A DNA stretch of 64,000 nt from the NCBI GenBank assembly GCA_016711875.1, contig JADJSD010000001.1:1426001-1490000 (forward strand). The letters are read 5' to 3'. Under the pieces are notes generated by a model. That model had not been told where the DNA came from, did not search any database, and saw only the letters and a program-made list of their open reading frames with translations. The stretch comes from Betaproteobacteria bacterium (GTDB lineage Bacteria > Pseudomonadota > Gammaproteobacteria > Burkholderiales > Usitatibacteraceae). Made by a program: the position numbers and the translations under genes. Below are positions 42,896 to 51,713 of the stretch, in pieces (position 1 is the stretch's first letter; each line of letters begins with the position of its first letter).

Positions 42896-44623
42896 ATGAA
42901 CGACTATCTGCCGCAAGCCGCCTCCGGCATCGCCGCGCTGGCGCTGGTCCTGCCCCGCGTGAAGCGCCGCCTGGAGCTCTCGCGGGCGAAGCACCGCTCC
43001 CTCGGGGGCCATTCCCGCCTGGCGAAATGGGTGGCCCGGCTCGTCCCGCGAATGGAATACGACGAGAAGGTCTTCTTCGGCGTCGACGGGGCGCCCGAGG
43101 CCATCGTGGCCCGGCGCCGCGAGGCCTTCCGGGCGCTGTCGGCCCTCTATCGCGATCGCTTCGCGCGCTCGGCCGCTTTCACCGAGTCCGCAACCGCAAG
43201 CCTGTCCGACCTCCAGTTCACCGGGCGCTACCGCGTGCCCGCGCCGTTCAGCGCCCACGTGCGAAAGCACCTGAGGGGCGGCGGCTTCGTCGAGTCCGGC
43301 GCCGGCGTGAAGGTCACCGATCTCGACGGCAACACGTTCTACGACCTCACCGGCTCCTACGGCGTGAACGTCTTCGGCACCGACTTCTACCGCCGGTGCA
43401 TCGCGGAGGGCGCGACCCGCGCCGAAGGCCTGGGGCCCTTCCTCGGGGCGCTCCATCCCCTGGCGGCGGAGAATGCGCAGCGGCTCAAGGCGATCTCCGG
43501 CCTGGACGAAGTGTCCTTCCACATGTCCGGCACGGAGGCCGTGATGCAGGCCGTCCGACTCGCCCGCTATCACACGGGCCGGCGCCACCTCGTGCGCTTC
43601 AACGGCGCCTACCACGGCTGGTGGGAGGACGTGCAGCCGGGCATCGGCAATCCCCTTCCCCCGCGGGAGACGTACACGCTCAAGGACATGGACGAGGACA
43701 GCCTGCACGTCCTCGCCACGCGAAGCGACATCGCCTGCGTACTCGTGAACCCGCTGCAGGCGCTGCACCCGAACGCTTCGGCGCCGGGGGACTCCGCCCT
43801 CGTCGACAGCTCGCGCCGCGCGCGATTCGACCGCGAGGCCTATGCGGCCTGGCTGCGAAGGCTCCGCGAGGTCTGCTCGCGCCGCGGCATCGTCCTCATC
43901 CTCGACGAGGTGTTCGTGGGCTTTCGCCTGGCCCCCGGCGGGGCGCAGGAATACTTCGGCGTGAAGGCCGACCTCGTCACCTACGGCAAGACGCTGGGCG
44001 GTGGCCTCCCGGTGGGCGTCGTCTGCGGCCGCGCCGACCTCATGCGCCGCTTCCGCGACGACCGGCCGGCCGATATCTGCTTCGCGCGCGGCACCTTCAA
44101 TTCCCATCCCTACGTGATGGGGGCCATGCGGGCGTTCCTCGACCGGCTGGAATCCCCGGCCGTTCGCGCCCTCTACGACGATCTCGACGCCACCTGGAAC
44201 GAGCGCGCGGAGCTGCTCAACGCGCGCCTCGAGATCGAGGACCTGCCGGTGCGCGTGGCCAACCTGTCCACGATCTGGACGGTGAGCTACACGCGCGCAT
44301 GCGCCTACAACTGGATGCTGCAGTACTACCTGCGCGCCGAGGGGCTGGCGCTGTCGTGGGTGGGCACCGGCCGCTTCATCTTCAGCCTGGACTACACGAA
44401 GGCCGACTATGCGGACGTGGCGGACCGGTTCCTCGCCGCCGCGCGCGCGATGGAGCGGGGCGGGTGGTGGGCCGAGGTGCCGGGGCTCACGAACAAGCGG
44501 ATCCGCCGGAACCTGCTGAAGGCCTTCCTGGCGGCCCGGTTCGGCGGGCGGAGCGACGCGCGGGACGCCGAAGCGTCCCGCGGTGCGGCCCTGCCGGATG
44601 CCCTGCCCGGCGAAAGCGACTGA
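42896..44623 (+). CDS. Class III PLP aminotransferase related to glutamate-1-semialdehyde aminomutase
   Basis: 575 residues, longer than the usual 430 because of an N-terminal extension of about 120 residues with a hydrophobic first segment (ASGIAALALVLP). The PLP domain has SGTEAVMQAVRLAR near 211, D337 in LILDEVFVGF, and the Schiff-base K365 in VTYGKTLGGGLPVG, the pattern of glutamate-1-semialdehyde aminomutases. An AGGAGG site precedes the ATG at 42896. Surrounded by lipid genes, it may produce an amino head group or precursor rather than tetrapyrrole; that is inference. The tail after residue 545 looks disordered. Confidence 0.85.
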   Translation: MNDYLPQAASGIAALALVLPRVKRRLELSRAKHRSLGGHSRLAKWVARLVPRMEYDEKVFFGVDGAPEAIVARRREAFRALSALYRDRFARSAAFTESATASLSDLQFTGRYRVPAPFSAHVRKHLRGGGFVESGAGVKVTDLDGNTFYDLTGSYGVNVFGTDFYRRCIAEGATRAEGLGPFLGALHPLAAENAQRLKAISGLDEVSFHMSGTEAVMQAVRLARYHTGRRHLVRFNGAYHGWWEDVQPGIGNPLPPRETYTLKDMDEDSLHVLATRSDIACVLVNPLQALHPNASAPGDSALVDSSRRARFDREAYAAWLRRLREVCSRRGIVLILDEVFVGFRLAPGGAQEYFGVKADLVTYGKTLGGGLPVGVVCGRADLMRRFRDDRPADICFARGTFNSHPYVMGAMRAFLDRLESPAVRALYDDLDATWNERAELLNARLEIEDLPVRVANLSTIWTVSYTRACAYNWMLQYYLRAEGLALSWVGTGRFIFSLDYTKADYADVADRFLAAARAMERGGWWAEVPGLTNKRIRRNLLKAFLAARFGGRSDARDAEASRGAALPDALPGESD

Positions 44624-44628
44624 TGGCG

Positions 44629-45252
44629 TCAATCGCCGGGGTGATGCCGGATGGCGGCGTGGGGCATCGGGTCGATGAGCTCGCCGCGCAGGAGGTGGAG
44701 CGGGGCCTTGCAGTAGATCCTGGCGTCGTGGAACGGATCCGTGAGGATCTTGGTCATCCACACGAGGCCGGTGCGCACGTTCCGGATGAAGAAGAGCTGC
44801 ACCGTCCGGAATAGCAGCCCCGCCACGCCGATGGCGAGCCAGATGAGGCCGACCTGTTCGAGGATCTCCTGCGGGCCGCGCGCCGGCGAGAACAGCCCGA
44901 GCAGCGTGGGGTCCGCGAGGAGCGCGAAGGGCGACACCGCCCAGATCGCGATGAGCACGACCTTGCGCCGCAGGTTGTAGCCCACCTTGATCGACTCCTT
45001 GAACGCGTGGGTCGCCTGGTTCACGTGGTCGTAGCCCTTGGGCTCGAAGAAGAAGTGGCCGGACTGGCGAGTCCCCATCGAGACGATCCAGCCGATCACG
45101 GCCGCGATGGCCGGGCTCGTGAACAGCATCACGTAGGCGACCAGGAAGCTCAGGGCGCTCACGAAGTGCAGGGACTGGTTGATGCGGCTCTGGTGATAGA
45201 AGCGGTGGTCATCCCAACGCTGGGTCCGCAGTTCCGTGAGGAAGTCGTTCAC
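44629..45252 (-). CDS. Small multi-span membrane protein, possibly Mpo1-like
   Basis: 207 residues from a GTG at 45252 with AAGGAG in front; the longer in-frame extension has no signal features. About three to four membrane helices (residues 30-60, 95-115, 135-160). The stretch RQSGHFFFEPKGYDH recalls the histidine motif GHFxFE of Mpo1/DUF962 proteins, which oxidise 2-hydroxy fatty acids, but the overall match is weak and I would not assign that function. It is convergent with the aminotransferase gene and divergent from the glycosyltransferase. Confidence 0.68.
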   Translation of the reverse strand: MNDFLTELRTQRWDDHRFYHQSRINQSLHFVSALSFLVAYVMLFTSPAIAAVIGWIVSMGTRQSGHFFFEPKGYDHVNQATHAFKESIKVGYNLRRKVVLIAIWAVSPFALLADPTLLGLFSPARGPQEILEQVGLIWLAIGVAGLLFRTVQLFFIRNVRTGLVWMTKILTDPFHDARIYCKAPLHLLRGELIDPMPHAAIRHHPGD

Positions 45253-45437
45253 GCTCGCTCCTTGAAGGGTTCGGGGGGTGCCGCGTGGGTAGAACCCTGC
45301 GGCCCGAAGGCTTCCGTGGCGTGAAGGATTGGCGAAACTTTCGCGACAACGGCGGCGGAAACGCAATCGTCACGGGGCTGACGCGAGGCTGTTACGGTTC
45401 GCGGGACACAATCGCTCGCCCTTCCAGGAGCGATGCC

Positions 45438-46619
45438 ATGGAACCTCTCGTCATCGAGCAGTTGCCGGCCGGACGGCGCGCGCTGCGCCTCGCGATCGTG
45501 ACGGAGACGTACCTGCCGGAGGTGAACGGCGTCTCCCTGTCCCTCGCGCGGATGGTGGACGGGCTGCGGGCGAACGGCCACGACATCCAGCTGGTCCGCC
45601 CGCGCCAGGACCGCGAGGACCTCGCCGCCTCCGGCGAGGGGTTCGCGGAGATGCTCACGCGGGGCGTCCCGATTCCGCGCTACCCGCAGCTCAAGCTGGG
45701 GCTCCCGGCCCGCAAGGCGCTCCTGAAGCAGTGGAAGCTGCGCCGGCCGGACCTCGTGCACATCGTCACGGAGGGCCCGCTCGGCTGGTCCGCGCTGCAG
45801 GCCGCGACCCAGCTGCGCATCGCGGTGACCTCGGATTTCCGGACCAATTTCCACGCGTACACCCGGCACTACGGCATCGGCTGGCTCAAGAAGCCCATCT
45901 TCGGCTACCTGCGCAAGTTCCATAACCGGACCCTCGCGACCTTCGTGCCCACCGAGGCGATGCGCGGCGAGCTCGCGGCGCTCGGCTTCCGCAACCTGCA
46001 CGTGCTCTCGCGCGGCGTCGACACGAACCTCTTCGCCCCCGAGCGGCGCACCGAGGCGCTTCGCCGCGCCTGGGGAGCGGGGCCGGACACCCCGGTCGTC
46101 CTGCACGTCGGGCGCATCGCGGCCGAAAAGAACCTGGGCCTGCTCGTCGATGCCGCGCTTCGCATCGGGCGGGAGCGTCCGGACGCGAAGGTCGTGCTGG
46201 TGGGCGACGGGCCGGAGACGCGCGGCCTCAGGGAGCGCCTGCCCGAGGCGCACTTCGCGGGCCTGCAGCGTGGCGAATCCCTCGCCATGCACTACGCCTC
46301 GGCGGACCTCTTCCTCTTTCCCAGCTGCACGGAGACCTTCGGCAACGTGACGCTCGAGGCGATGGCGAGCGGCCTGCCCCTGGTGGCGTACGACTACGCG
46401 GCGGCGGCGGCGCACGTGCGCCATGGCACGCAGGGACTGCTCGCGCCCTTCGGCCGGGCCGAGGCGTTCGTCGAGCTGGCCCACGAGCTCGTCGCGATGC
46501 ATCGCGACCGGCCGGCGCGCTTTCGCGAGATGGGCGCGCAGGCCCGGATGACCGCGCAGGCCCTCGACTGGAACGCCATCGTGGGCCGATTCGAGCGGCT
46601 GCTCTCGGCCGCGGCCTAG
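45438..46619 (+). CDS. GT4-family glycosyltransferase
   Basis: 393 residues; start ATG 45438 follows AGGAG. The N-terminal acceptor domain opens RLAIVTETYLPEVNGVSLSLARM and the C-terminal donor domain has LHVGRIAAEKNL, LVGDGPE and the ESG-like FPSCTETFGNVTLEAMASGLP, the retaining GT-B pattern. The opening resembles bacterial glycolipid synthases of the MgtA/SqdX type, which add mannose, glucose, glucuronate or sulfoquinovose to diacylglycerol. With psd and the acyltransferases nearby, a membrane glycolipid product is likely but not proven. Convergent with the OlsF-like gene. Confidence 0.86.
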   Translation: MEPLVIEQLPAGRRALRLAIVTETYLPEVNGVSLSLARMVDGLRANGHDIQLVRPRQDREDLAASGEGFAEMLTRGVPIPRYPQLKLGLPARKALLKQWKLRRPDLVHIVTEGPLGWSALQAATQLRIAVTSDFRTNFHAYTRHYGIGWLKKPIFGYLRKFHNRTLATFVPTEAMRGELAALGFRNLHVLSRGVDTNLFAPERRTEALRRAWGAGPDTPVVLHVGRIAAEKNLGLLVDAALRIGRERPDAKVVLVGDGPETRGLRERLPEAHFAGLQRGESLAMHYASADLFLFPSCTETFGNVTLEAMASGLPLVAYDYAAAAAHVRHGTQGLLAPFGRAEAFVELAHELVAMHRDRPARFREMGAQARMTAQALDWNAIVGRFERLLSAAA

Positions 46620-46632
46620 CGCCGGCGGGCGT

Positions 46633-48393
46633 TCACGCGCTCATGAGGAGGGACTCTCCGCCGCCCGGCGTCTCGATGCGCCCCTGCTCCAGGTAGCGCG
46701 CCCGCTTCGCCGGCTTGAGCCGAAGCAGGTCCACCAGCACGAGGCCGTCGACGCAGCCCGCGAACGCCGGATCCACGTTGAAGCCCAGGAAGCGCGCGCC
46801 GCCGGGCTCGCACAGCTCCGTGTACTGCTTGTAGAGCGTCGGCACGGCGACGCCCAGCTCGGCGAGCCGTCGCTTGAGCGTGCGGAATTCGCCCGCGCAG
46901 TCGGTGCCGGGAATCAGGGCGGCGAGGGCGGCCTCGCGCTCCTCCGGGATCACGAACGGCCGGCGCGGCACGCACAGCCGCTCGGGCACGCCGAAGTGGC
47001 GCCGGTAGAAGTGGATGAGCAGCTCGCGGGCTTCGAGGGGATAGTCGGCGCTGATGCTGACCGGGCCGAAGAGATACCGGATCTCCGGCCGTGACCGCAG
47101 GTAGGCGCCGATGCCGTACCAGAGGTACTCCAGGGCGCGCAGGCCCTGGTAGCGCGGCTGCACGAAGCTGCGCCCGAGCTCGAGGGAATTCGCGTAGTGC
47201 GCGCGCAGGCCTTCCTCGGCGGCGAAAAGGCCGTGGCTGTAGAGGCCCTCGGCACCGCGCGTCGCCACGATCGAGGCGACGTCGCCCACGCGGTAGGCGC
47301 CCATCACCTGCAGGGCGGTCTCGTCCCAGAGCACGATGTGGCGATACCAGGCGTCGAACGCATCGATGTCGCGCCGCTTGCCCGTGCCCTCGCCCACCTG
47401 GCGGAACGTCACTTCGCGCAGGCGACCGAGCTCGCGCATCACGGCGCAGTCCGGGGAACCCTCGAAGAGAAGGATGTCCTTGCCGTCCTGGGTGCGGCCC
47501 AGGGGCTCGCACCGGCGCAGCTCGCTGCGCAGGTCGAGGCGGTTCTCGGCGCGCGCGATCGTCTTCTCGGTGCGGATCTGGACGACGCGGTTGCGCGGAA
47601 GGCCGTAGAGGAGCCGCGTGATGCTCCGGATCTTGTGCTCGCGGTCCCCCGTGAGCGCGGCGATCTCCCGCCACGCGATGGGCTCGCCGATGCGCACGGG
47701 CAGCGTCACGCCGCGCTGGCGCATCGCCTCGCCCACGAGCAGCAGCGTCGAGATCGGCTTGAACACGGTGGAGAGCGAATAGAAGAGCGCCGAGTTGCGG
47801 CCGTCCAGGTGCACCGGCAGCAGCGGCGCGCGCGCCTGCTCGGCGAAACGCAGGAACCCCGCCTGCCAGCGGCCGTCCCGGATGCCGAACGGTCCCGCGC
47901 GCGAGACTTCCCCCGACGGGAAGATGATGACCGCCTCGTCCCTGCCCAGCGCGTCGTGGATGGCCTGGATGTGCGCCTTGTTGTATCCGCCGCCCAGGTT
48001 GACGATGGGCAGCAGTACCGGATGCAGCGGCTTGAACTGCATCAGGATGTCGTTCGCCACGATGCGCACGTCGCGGCGCACCTCGCTCACCAGCTTGAGG
48101 AGCGCGACGCCGTCGAGCATGCCCAGCGGGTGGTTCGCGACGATGACGACGCGCCCCTCGGCCGGGATGTTCTCGATCTCGCGCCCGACGACGCTGTAGC
48201 TGAAATCGAAGTGCTCGAGGATGCGGTCGATGAAGGCCATGCCCTCGAGCCCCTCGGCTTCGCGCAGGAACGCGTTCACGTCCTTCTCGCGCAGCACCTT
48301 CTTCAGGAAGGCGAGCGTCGGCCGCGCGAGCACGCCGCGGCGGCGCCCGAAATCGGGGAACTTCGCTTCGATGACGTTCTCGAGTTGGAACAT
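46633..48393 (-). CDS. OlsF-like bifunctional acyltransferase (PlsC-type plus GNAT-type)
   Basis: 586 residues in two domains. Residues about 60-270 are a PlsC-type glycerolipid acyltransferase with IVANHPLGMLDG at 84-95 and FPSGEVSRAGPFG; residues about 300-560 are an OlsB/hemolysin-type N-acyltransferase with LGRSFVQPRYQG and YLFGPVSIS. This fusion is the architecture of OlsF, which N-acylates ornithine (or another amino acid) and then O-acylates the lyso-lipid to form ornithine lipid. The product amino acid here is not certain. The gene follows the LpxH-like gene on the same strand, 4 bases apart. Confidence 0.86.
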   Translation of the reverse strand: MFQLENVIEAKFPDFGRRRGVLARPTLAFLKKVLREKDVNAFLREAEGLEGMAFIDRILEHFDFSYSVVGREIENIPAEGRVVIVANHPLGMLDGVALLKLVSEVRRDVRIVANDILMQFKPLHPVLLPIVNLGGGYNKAHIQAIHDALGRDEAVIIFPSGEVSRAGPFGIRDGRWQAGFLRFAEQARAPLLPVHLDGRNSALFYSLSTVFKPISTLLLVGEAMRQRGVTLPVRIGEPIAWREIAALTGDREHKIRSITRLLYGLPRNRVVQIRTEKTIARAENRLDLRSELRRCEPLGRTQDGKDILLFEGSPDCAVMRELGRLREVTFRQVGEGTGKRRDIDAFDAWYRHIVLWDETALQVMGAYRVGDVASIVATRGAEGLYSHGLFAAEEGLRAHYANSLELGRSFVQPRYQGLRALEYLWYGIGAYLRSRPEIRYLFGPVSISADYPLEARELLIHFYRRHFGVPERLCVPRRPFVIPEEREAALAALIPGTDCAGEFRTLKRRLAELGVAVPTLYKQYTELCEPGGARFLGFNVDPAFAGCVDGLVLVDLLRLKPAKRARYLEQGRIETPGGGESLLMSA

Positions 48394-48397
48394 GGCC

Positions 48398-49285
48398 TTA
48401 CTCCTGGGGAAGGGGAACGCCCACCGCGACGGGGCTCGCGGCCAGGGCGGTGGCGGCGCCGGCCGCTTCCTCGACCGTGCGCCAGTCGATGATCCGCAAC
48501 TCGCCGTCGTCCATCTCGGCCAGGGCGGTGAGGCTTTCCACCCAGTCGCCGTCGTTGCAGTAGAGGATGCCGCCGATGTCGCGGATCTCGGCCTTGTGGA
48601 TGTGCCCGCAGACGACGCCGTCCAGGTGGCGCCGCCGGGCCTCGCGCGCGAGCGCCTCCTCGAAGTCGGCGATGTAGGAGACCGCGTTCTTCACCTTGTG
48701 CTTGAGGTACTGCGACAGCGACCAGTAGGGGAAGCCGAATTTCGCGCGGACGTGGTTGAACCACTGGTTCAGGTAGAGGGCGAGGGTGTAGAGGTGGTCG
48801 CCGACGAAGGCAAGCCACCGCGCTCGCTGCACGACGGCGTCGAAGAGGTCCCCGTGGATCACGAGCAGCCGCCGTCCGTCCGCGGTGCCGTGCACGGCCT
48901 CGTCGGCGATCTCGATGCCGCCGAAGGCGACGCCGAGGAAATGGCGCATCGCCTCGTCGTGGTTCCCGGCGATCCAGGTGACGCGCGTGCCCTTGCGCGC
49001 CTTGCGCAGGATCTTCTGGACGACGTCGTTGTGGCTCTGGTGCCAGTAGAAGCGGCGCTTCAACTGCCAGCCGTCGATGATGTCGCCGACCAGGTAGAGG
49101 TGCTGGCTGTCGGTGAGGCGCAGGAACTCGAGCAGCTTCTCCGCCTGGCAGCCGGTGGTGCCCAGGTGGATGTCGGAGATGAAGAGGGAGCGGAAGCGAA
49201 GGACGGGCGCGCCGTCGTCCCCGGGGACGGGAAGCGGGCCGGTCGTCAGCCTGCCCTGCGGGAGTTCCAGCGCGGCGCTCGTCAT
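48398..49285 (-). CDS. LpxH-like metallophosphoesterase (UDP-2,3-diacylglucosamine diphosphatase family)
   Basis: 295 residues. All metallophosphoesterase blocks appear in order: SDIHLGT (about 38), GDIIDGW, GNHDE, VIHGDLFD and GHIHKAEI. The set and spacing match the LpxH-like branch seen with lipid clusters, longer than classical LpxH (240). The first gene of a two-gene unit with the OlsF-like acyltransferase, so its substrate may be a nucleotide-linked or phosphorylated lipid intermediate; lipid A synthesis is the alternative. Divergent from the M14-like gene. Confidence 0.87.
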   Translation of the reverse strand: MTSAALELPQGRLTTGPLPVPGDDGAPVLRFRSLFISDIHLGTTGCQAEKLLEFLRLTDSQHLYLVGDIIDGWQLKRRFYWHQSHNDVVQKILRKARKGTRVTWIAGNHDEAMRHFLGVAFGGIEIADEAVHGTADGRRLLVIHGDLFDAVVQRARWLAFVGDHLYTLALYLNQWFNHVRAKFGFPYWSLSQYLKHKVKNAVSYIADFEEALAREARRRHLDGVVCGHIHKAEIRDIGGILYCNDGDWVESLTALAEMDDGELRIIDWRTVEEAAGAATALAASPVAVGVPLPQE

Positions 49286-49404
49286 GACCCCCGATTGTCG
49301 CGATCGTCGGCGTAATGGCCGTTTCAGCTTCGTGACGGTTTTGTGGCGGCGGTCCCTGTCGCAATCCTTCGGGATCGGGCTTCGGTTCGGCTATCCTCGC
49401 GCCG

Positions 49405-50421
49405 ATGCGTGCCGGCCAATGCCCCGAGTTCGACGACCTCCAGCGGATCGTGGAGAGCGGACGCGGCCACCTGGAAGTGCGGGACTTGTGCCAGGTCGCC
49501 GTGGGCGGCCGGCAGTTTCCCGTGCGCGCGATCGCCCTGGGCAACGCGTCACGCGACGTGCCGGCCATCGGGCTCTTCGGCGGCGTGCACGGGCTCGAGC
49601 GCATCGGCACCCGGGTGGTCCTCGCTTTCCTGGGCTCCATCGTGGCGCGCCTGGCGTGGGACGAGCAACTGCACCGCCAGCTCGAGAGCCTGCGACTGGT
49701 GTTCCTCCCGATCGTGAATCCGGCCGGCCTGTGGCAGGGCACGCGAGCGAACGCGAGCGGGGTCGACCTGATGCGAAACGCCCCGGTGCGGGCGAAGGAG
49801 CGGGTGCCCTTCCTCTACGGCGGCCAGCGGCTCAGCCCCCGCCTGCCGTGGTACCGGGGGCGCGAGGGAGCGGCCATGGAGCCGGAGGCCGAGGCGCTTT
49901 GCGCCCTCGTGCGCGAGGAGCTGCTCGATCGCCCGTTCAGCCTGTCGCTCGACTGCCATTCGGGGTTCGGACTCGACGACCGGATCTGGTTTCCCTTCGC
50001 GCACACCCGCGAGCCGATCGCGCACCTGCCGGAGGTGCACGCGTTGATGACGCTCTTCGACCACGCCTATCCGAACCACGACTACATCTTCGAGCCGCAG
50101 AGCCGGCAGTACTTCACGCACGGCGACCTGTGGGACCACCTGTACCTCGAGTGCGGGCCGGGGCGCGTGTTCCTGCCGCTCACGCTCGAGATGGGTTCGT
50201 GGCGCTGGATCCGCAAGTCGCCCAGCCAGCTCCTGTCGCGGGCGGGCATCTTCAACCCGTTGGCGGCGCATCGCCACCAGCGGGTGCTGCGCCGGCACCT
50301 CGTCTGGCTCGAATTCCTGTGCCGCGCGACGGCCTCCTTCCGCCACTGGATGCCCGCCGGCGCGAAGCGCGATCGTCACGGGCGCGAGGCGCTGGCCGCG
50401 TGGCCGGCCCCGACACGATGA
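49405..50421 (+). CDS. M14-family zinc deacylase/carboxypeptidase-like protein
   Basis: 338 residues. The zinc site reads GVHGLERIG (His and Glu), then NPAG, NASGVDLMRN, and the third ligand in LDCHSGFGLDD, as in the succinylglutamate desuccinylase/aspartoacylase and carboxypeptidase superfamily. No signal peptide, so it is cytoplasmic. The substrate could be an N-acyl amino acid or a peptide; next to an N-acyl-amino-acid lipid gene, an acyl-amino-acid hydrolase is tempting but speculative. Translationally coupled to the hydrolase gene (ATGA). Confidence 0.82.
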   Translation: MRAGQCPEFDDLQRIVESGRGHLEVRDLCQVAVGGRQFPVRAIALGNASRDVPAIGLFGGVHGLERIGTRVVLAFLGSIVARLAWDEQLHRQLESLRLVFLPIVNPAGLWQGTRANASGVDLMRNAPVRAKERVPFLYGGQRLSPRLPWYRGREGAAMEPEAEALCALVREELLDRPFSLSLDCHSGFGLDDRIWFPFAHTREPIAHLPEVHALMTLFDHAYPNHDYIFEPQSRQYFTHGDLWDHLYLECGPGRVFLPLTLEMGSWRWIRKSPSQLLSRAGIFNPLAAHRHQRVLRRHLVWLEFLCRATASFRHWMPAGAKRDRHGREALAAWPAPTR

Positions 50422-51170
50422 CCCCGTGGGTGCTCCTGCGCGGGCTCACGCGCGAGGCGCGGCACTGGGGGCGCTTTCCCGAGGCGCTGCGGGAGGCGAT
50501 TCCCGGCAGCCGGGTCCTGACGCCGGACCTGGCCGGATTCGGCGCCCGTGCCGGCGTGCGAAGCCCGACGCGCGTGGAGGCGATCGTGGAAGCCTTGCGA
50601 GAGGACCTGCGCGAGGCCGCGGCTTCACCGCCCTATCGGTTGCTCGCCTTGTCGCTGGGCGGCATGGTGGCGGTGGACTGGGCTCGCCGGCATCCGTCGG
50701 AGGTGTCCGCCTGCGTGCTGGTGAACGCGAGCCTCGGCGCCTTCAGCCCGTTTCACCGGCGCCTCCTGCCGCGCAACTACGCGACGCTGCTGGCGATCGC
50801 CTGGCCGGGCACGCCGGATTCCCGGAAGGAGGCGCTCATCCATGCGATGACGAGCAATCGCCCGGACACCGACGGCGAGATCGTCCGGACATGGGCGCGG
50901 TACCGCACCGAGTCGCCGCCCCGCGGCGGCCAGGCGATTCGCCAGCTGCTCGCCGCCGCGCGTTATCGGGGCGACGGAGGGCCGCCGCCCGTGCCGGTCC
51001 TGCTGCTGGCCGGGGCCGGCGATCGCCTGGTCGATCCGGCCTGCTCGCGGGCGATCGCGCGGGGCTGGAACGTGCCCCTTCGCGAGCACCCGACGGCCGG
51101 GCACGACCTGCCCCTGGACGCCGGCGACTGGGTCGCCGAGCAGGTTCGCCGATGGCGAGATGAGCGGTGA
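50418..51170 (+). CDS. Alpha/beta-fold hydrolase
   Basis: 250 residues. The nucleophile elbow LALSLGGMVAVDW gives Ser near residue 80; the acid is in LLLAGAGDRLVDPA and the histidine in HPTAGHDLPLDAGDW. Canonical for a small esterase/acyltransferase-like hydrolase; substrate unknown. It overlaps the M14-like gene by 4 bases and ends in a hairpin shared with the convergent H1-like gene. Confidence 0.86.
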   Translation: MTPWVLLRGLTREARHWGRFPEALREAIPGSRVLTPDLAGFGARAGVRSPTRVEAIVEALREDLREAAASPPYRLLALSLGGMVAVDWARRHPSEVSACVLVNASLGAFSPFHRRLLPRNYATLLAIAWPGTPDSRKEALIHAMTSNRPDTDGEIVRTWARYRTESPPRGGQAIRQLLAAARYRGDGGPPPVPVLLLAGAGDRLVDPACSRAIARGWNVPLREHPTAGHDLPLDAGDWVAEQVRRWRDER

Positions 51171-51194
51171 GCGCCCCACCGGGGCGGGGCGCTC
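51169..51194. terminator. Bidirectional terminator-like hairpin
   Basis: A perfect 9 bp stem, GAGCGCCCC (51169-51177) and GGGGCGCTC (51186-51194), between the ends of convergent genes. There is no T-run on either side, so efficiency is uncertain. Confidence 0.5.
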
Positions 51195-51223
51195 CGAGTT
51201 GATGGCGGCCGAACCCGGCGCCC

Positions 51224-51631
51224 TCAGCCCTTGCGGTGCTTGCCGGGGCGACCCGTCTTGACCGCCGGCACCGCGGCGAGCGCCGCCTGGAAGGCGTCGT
51301 TGCCCAGCGTGGTGAGGAGCCGCAGCCCGGCGCGCAGCAGTTCGCTCTTCTTCACCTGCGTCGCGGCATCGAGCGCGCGCTTCTTGAGGGCGGCGATGAG
51401 GGCGTAATCGTCCGCGGGCATGTTGAAGCTGTCGCGGATGGTCTTCATCTTCTTTCCCGTCGCGTTCTTTGCGCCAGGCGCCTTGGCGGGCTTCCTGCCT
51501 GCGGCCTTCGGCTTCGCCGCCGCGGGCTTCCCGGCTTTCGGGGCGGCTTTCGGGGCGGCCTTCGCGGCGGCCTTCGCGGCGGGGCGGGTGCGGCGGGCGG
51601 CCGGCTTCGCCGGGGAAGGGGTCTTTGCCAT
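51224..51631 (-). CDS. Histone H1-like/AlgP-like DNA-binding protein
   Basis: 135 residues from the ATG at 51631 (GGAG upstream). The first half is lysine-alanine-proline repeats of the PAKxA/KAAPK type, like eukaryotic H1 tails and bacterial AlgP or HctB-like proteins. The second half (about 70-135) is an ordered helical segment with MPADDYALIAALKKRAL and VKKSELLRAGLRLL, similar to a ribbon-helix-helix fold. It probably binds DNA non-specifically in the nucleoid. The stop is convergent with the hydrolase gene. Confidence 0.8.
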   Translation of the reverse strand: MAKTPSPAKPAARRTRPAAKAAAKAAPKAAPKAGKPAAAKPKAAGRKPAKAPGAKNATGKKMKTIRDSFNMPADDYALIAALKKRALDAATQVKKSELLRAGLRLLTTLGNDAFQAALAAVPAVKTGRPGKHRKG

Positions 51632-51672
51632 GGGGATCTCCATCGAGCCTCGGGAGTCGAGGCGGATAAACA

Positions 51673-51689
51673 GTATACACGGTATACAC
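51673..51689. promoter_or_regulatory. Tandem GTATACAC repeat before the H1-like gene
   Basis: GTATACAC occurs at 51673-51680 and 51682-51689, each containing the self-complementary GTATAC. On the minus strand TATACT (51672-51677) could be the -10 of the H1-like gene. Whether a regulator binds is unknown. Confidence 0.35.
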
Positions 51690-51713
51690 CCTTTGCCGCG
51701 AGCGGCGCGGGAC

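Noticed and set aside
45253..45437. Regulatory RNA in the divergent gap before the GT4 gene
   Set aside because: Contains a short GCGAAA/TTTCGC dyad but nothing extended; no terminator or conserved copy seen.
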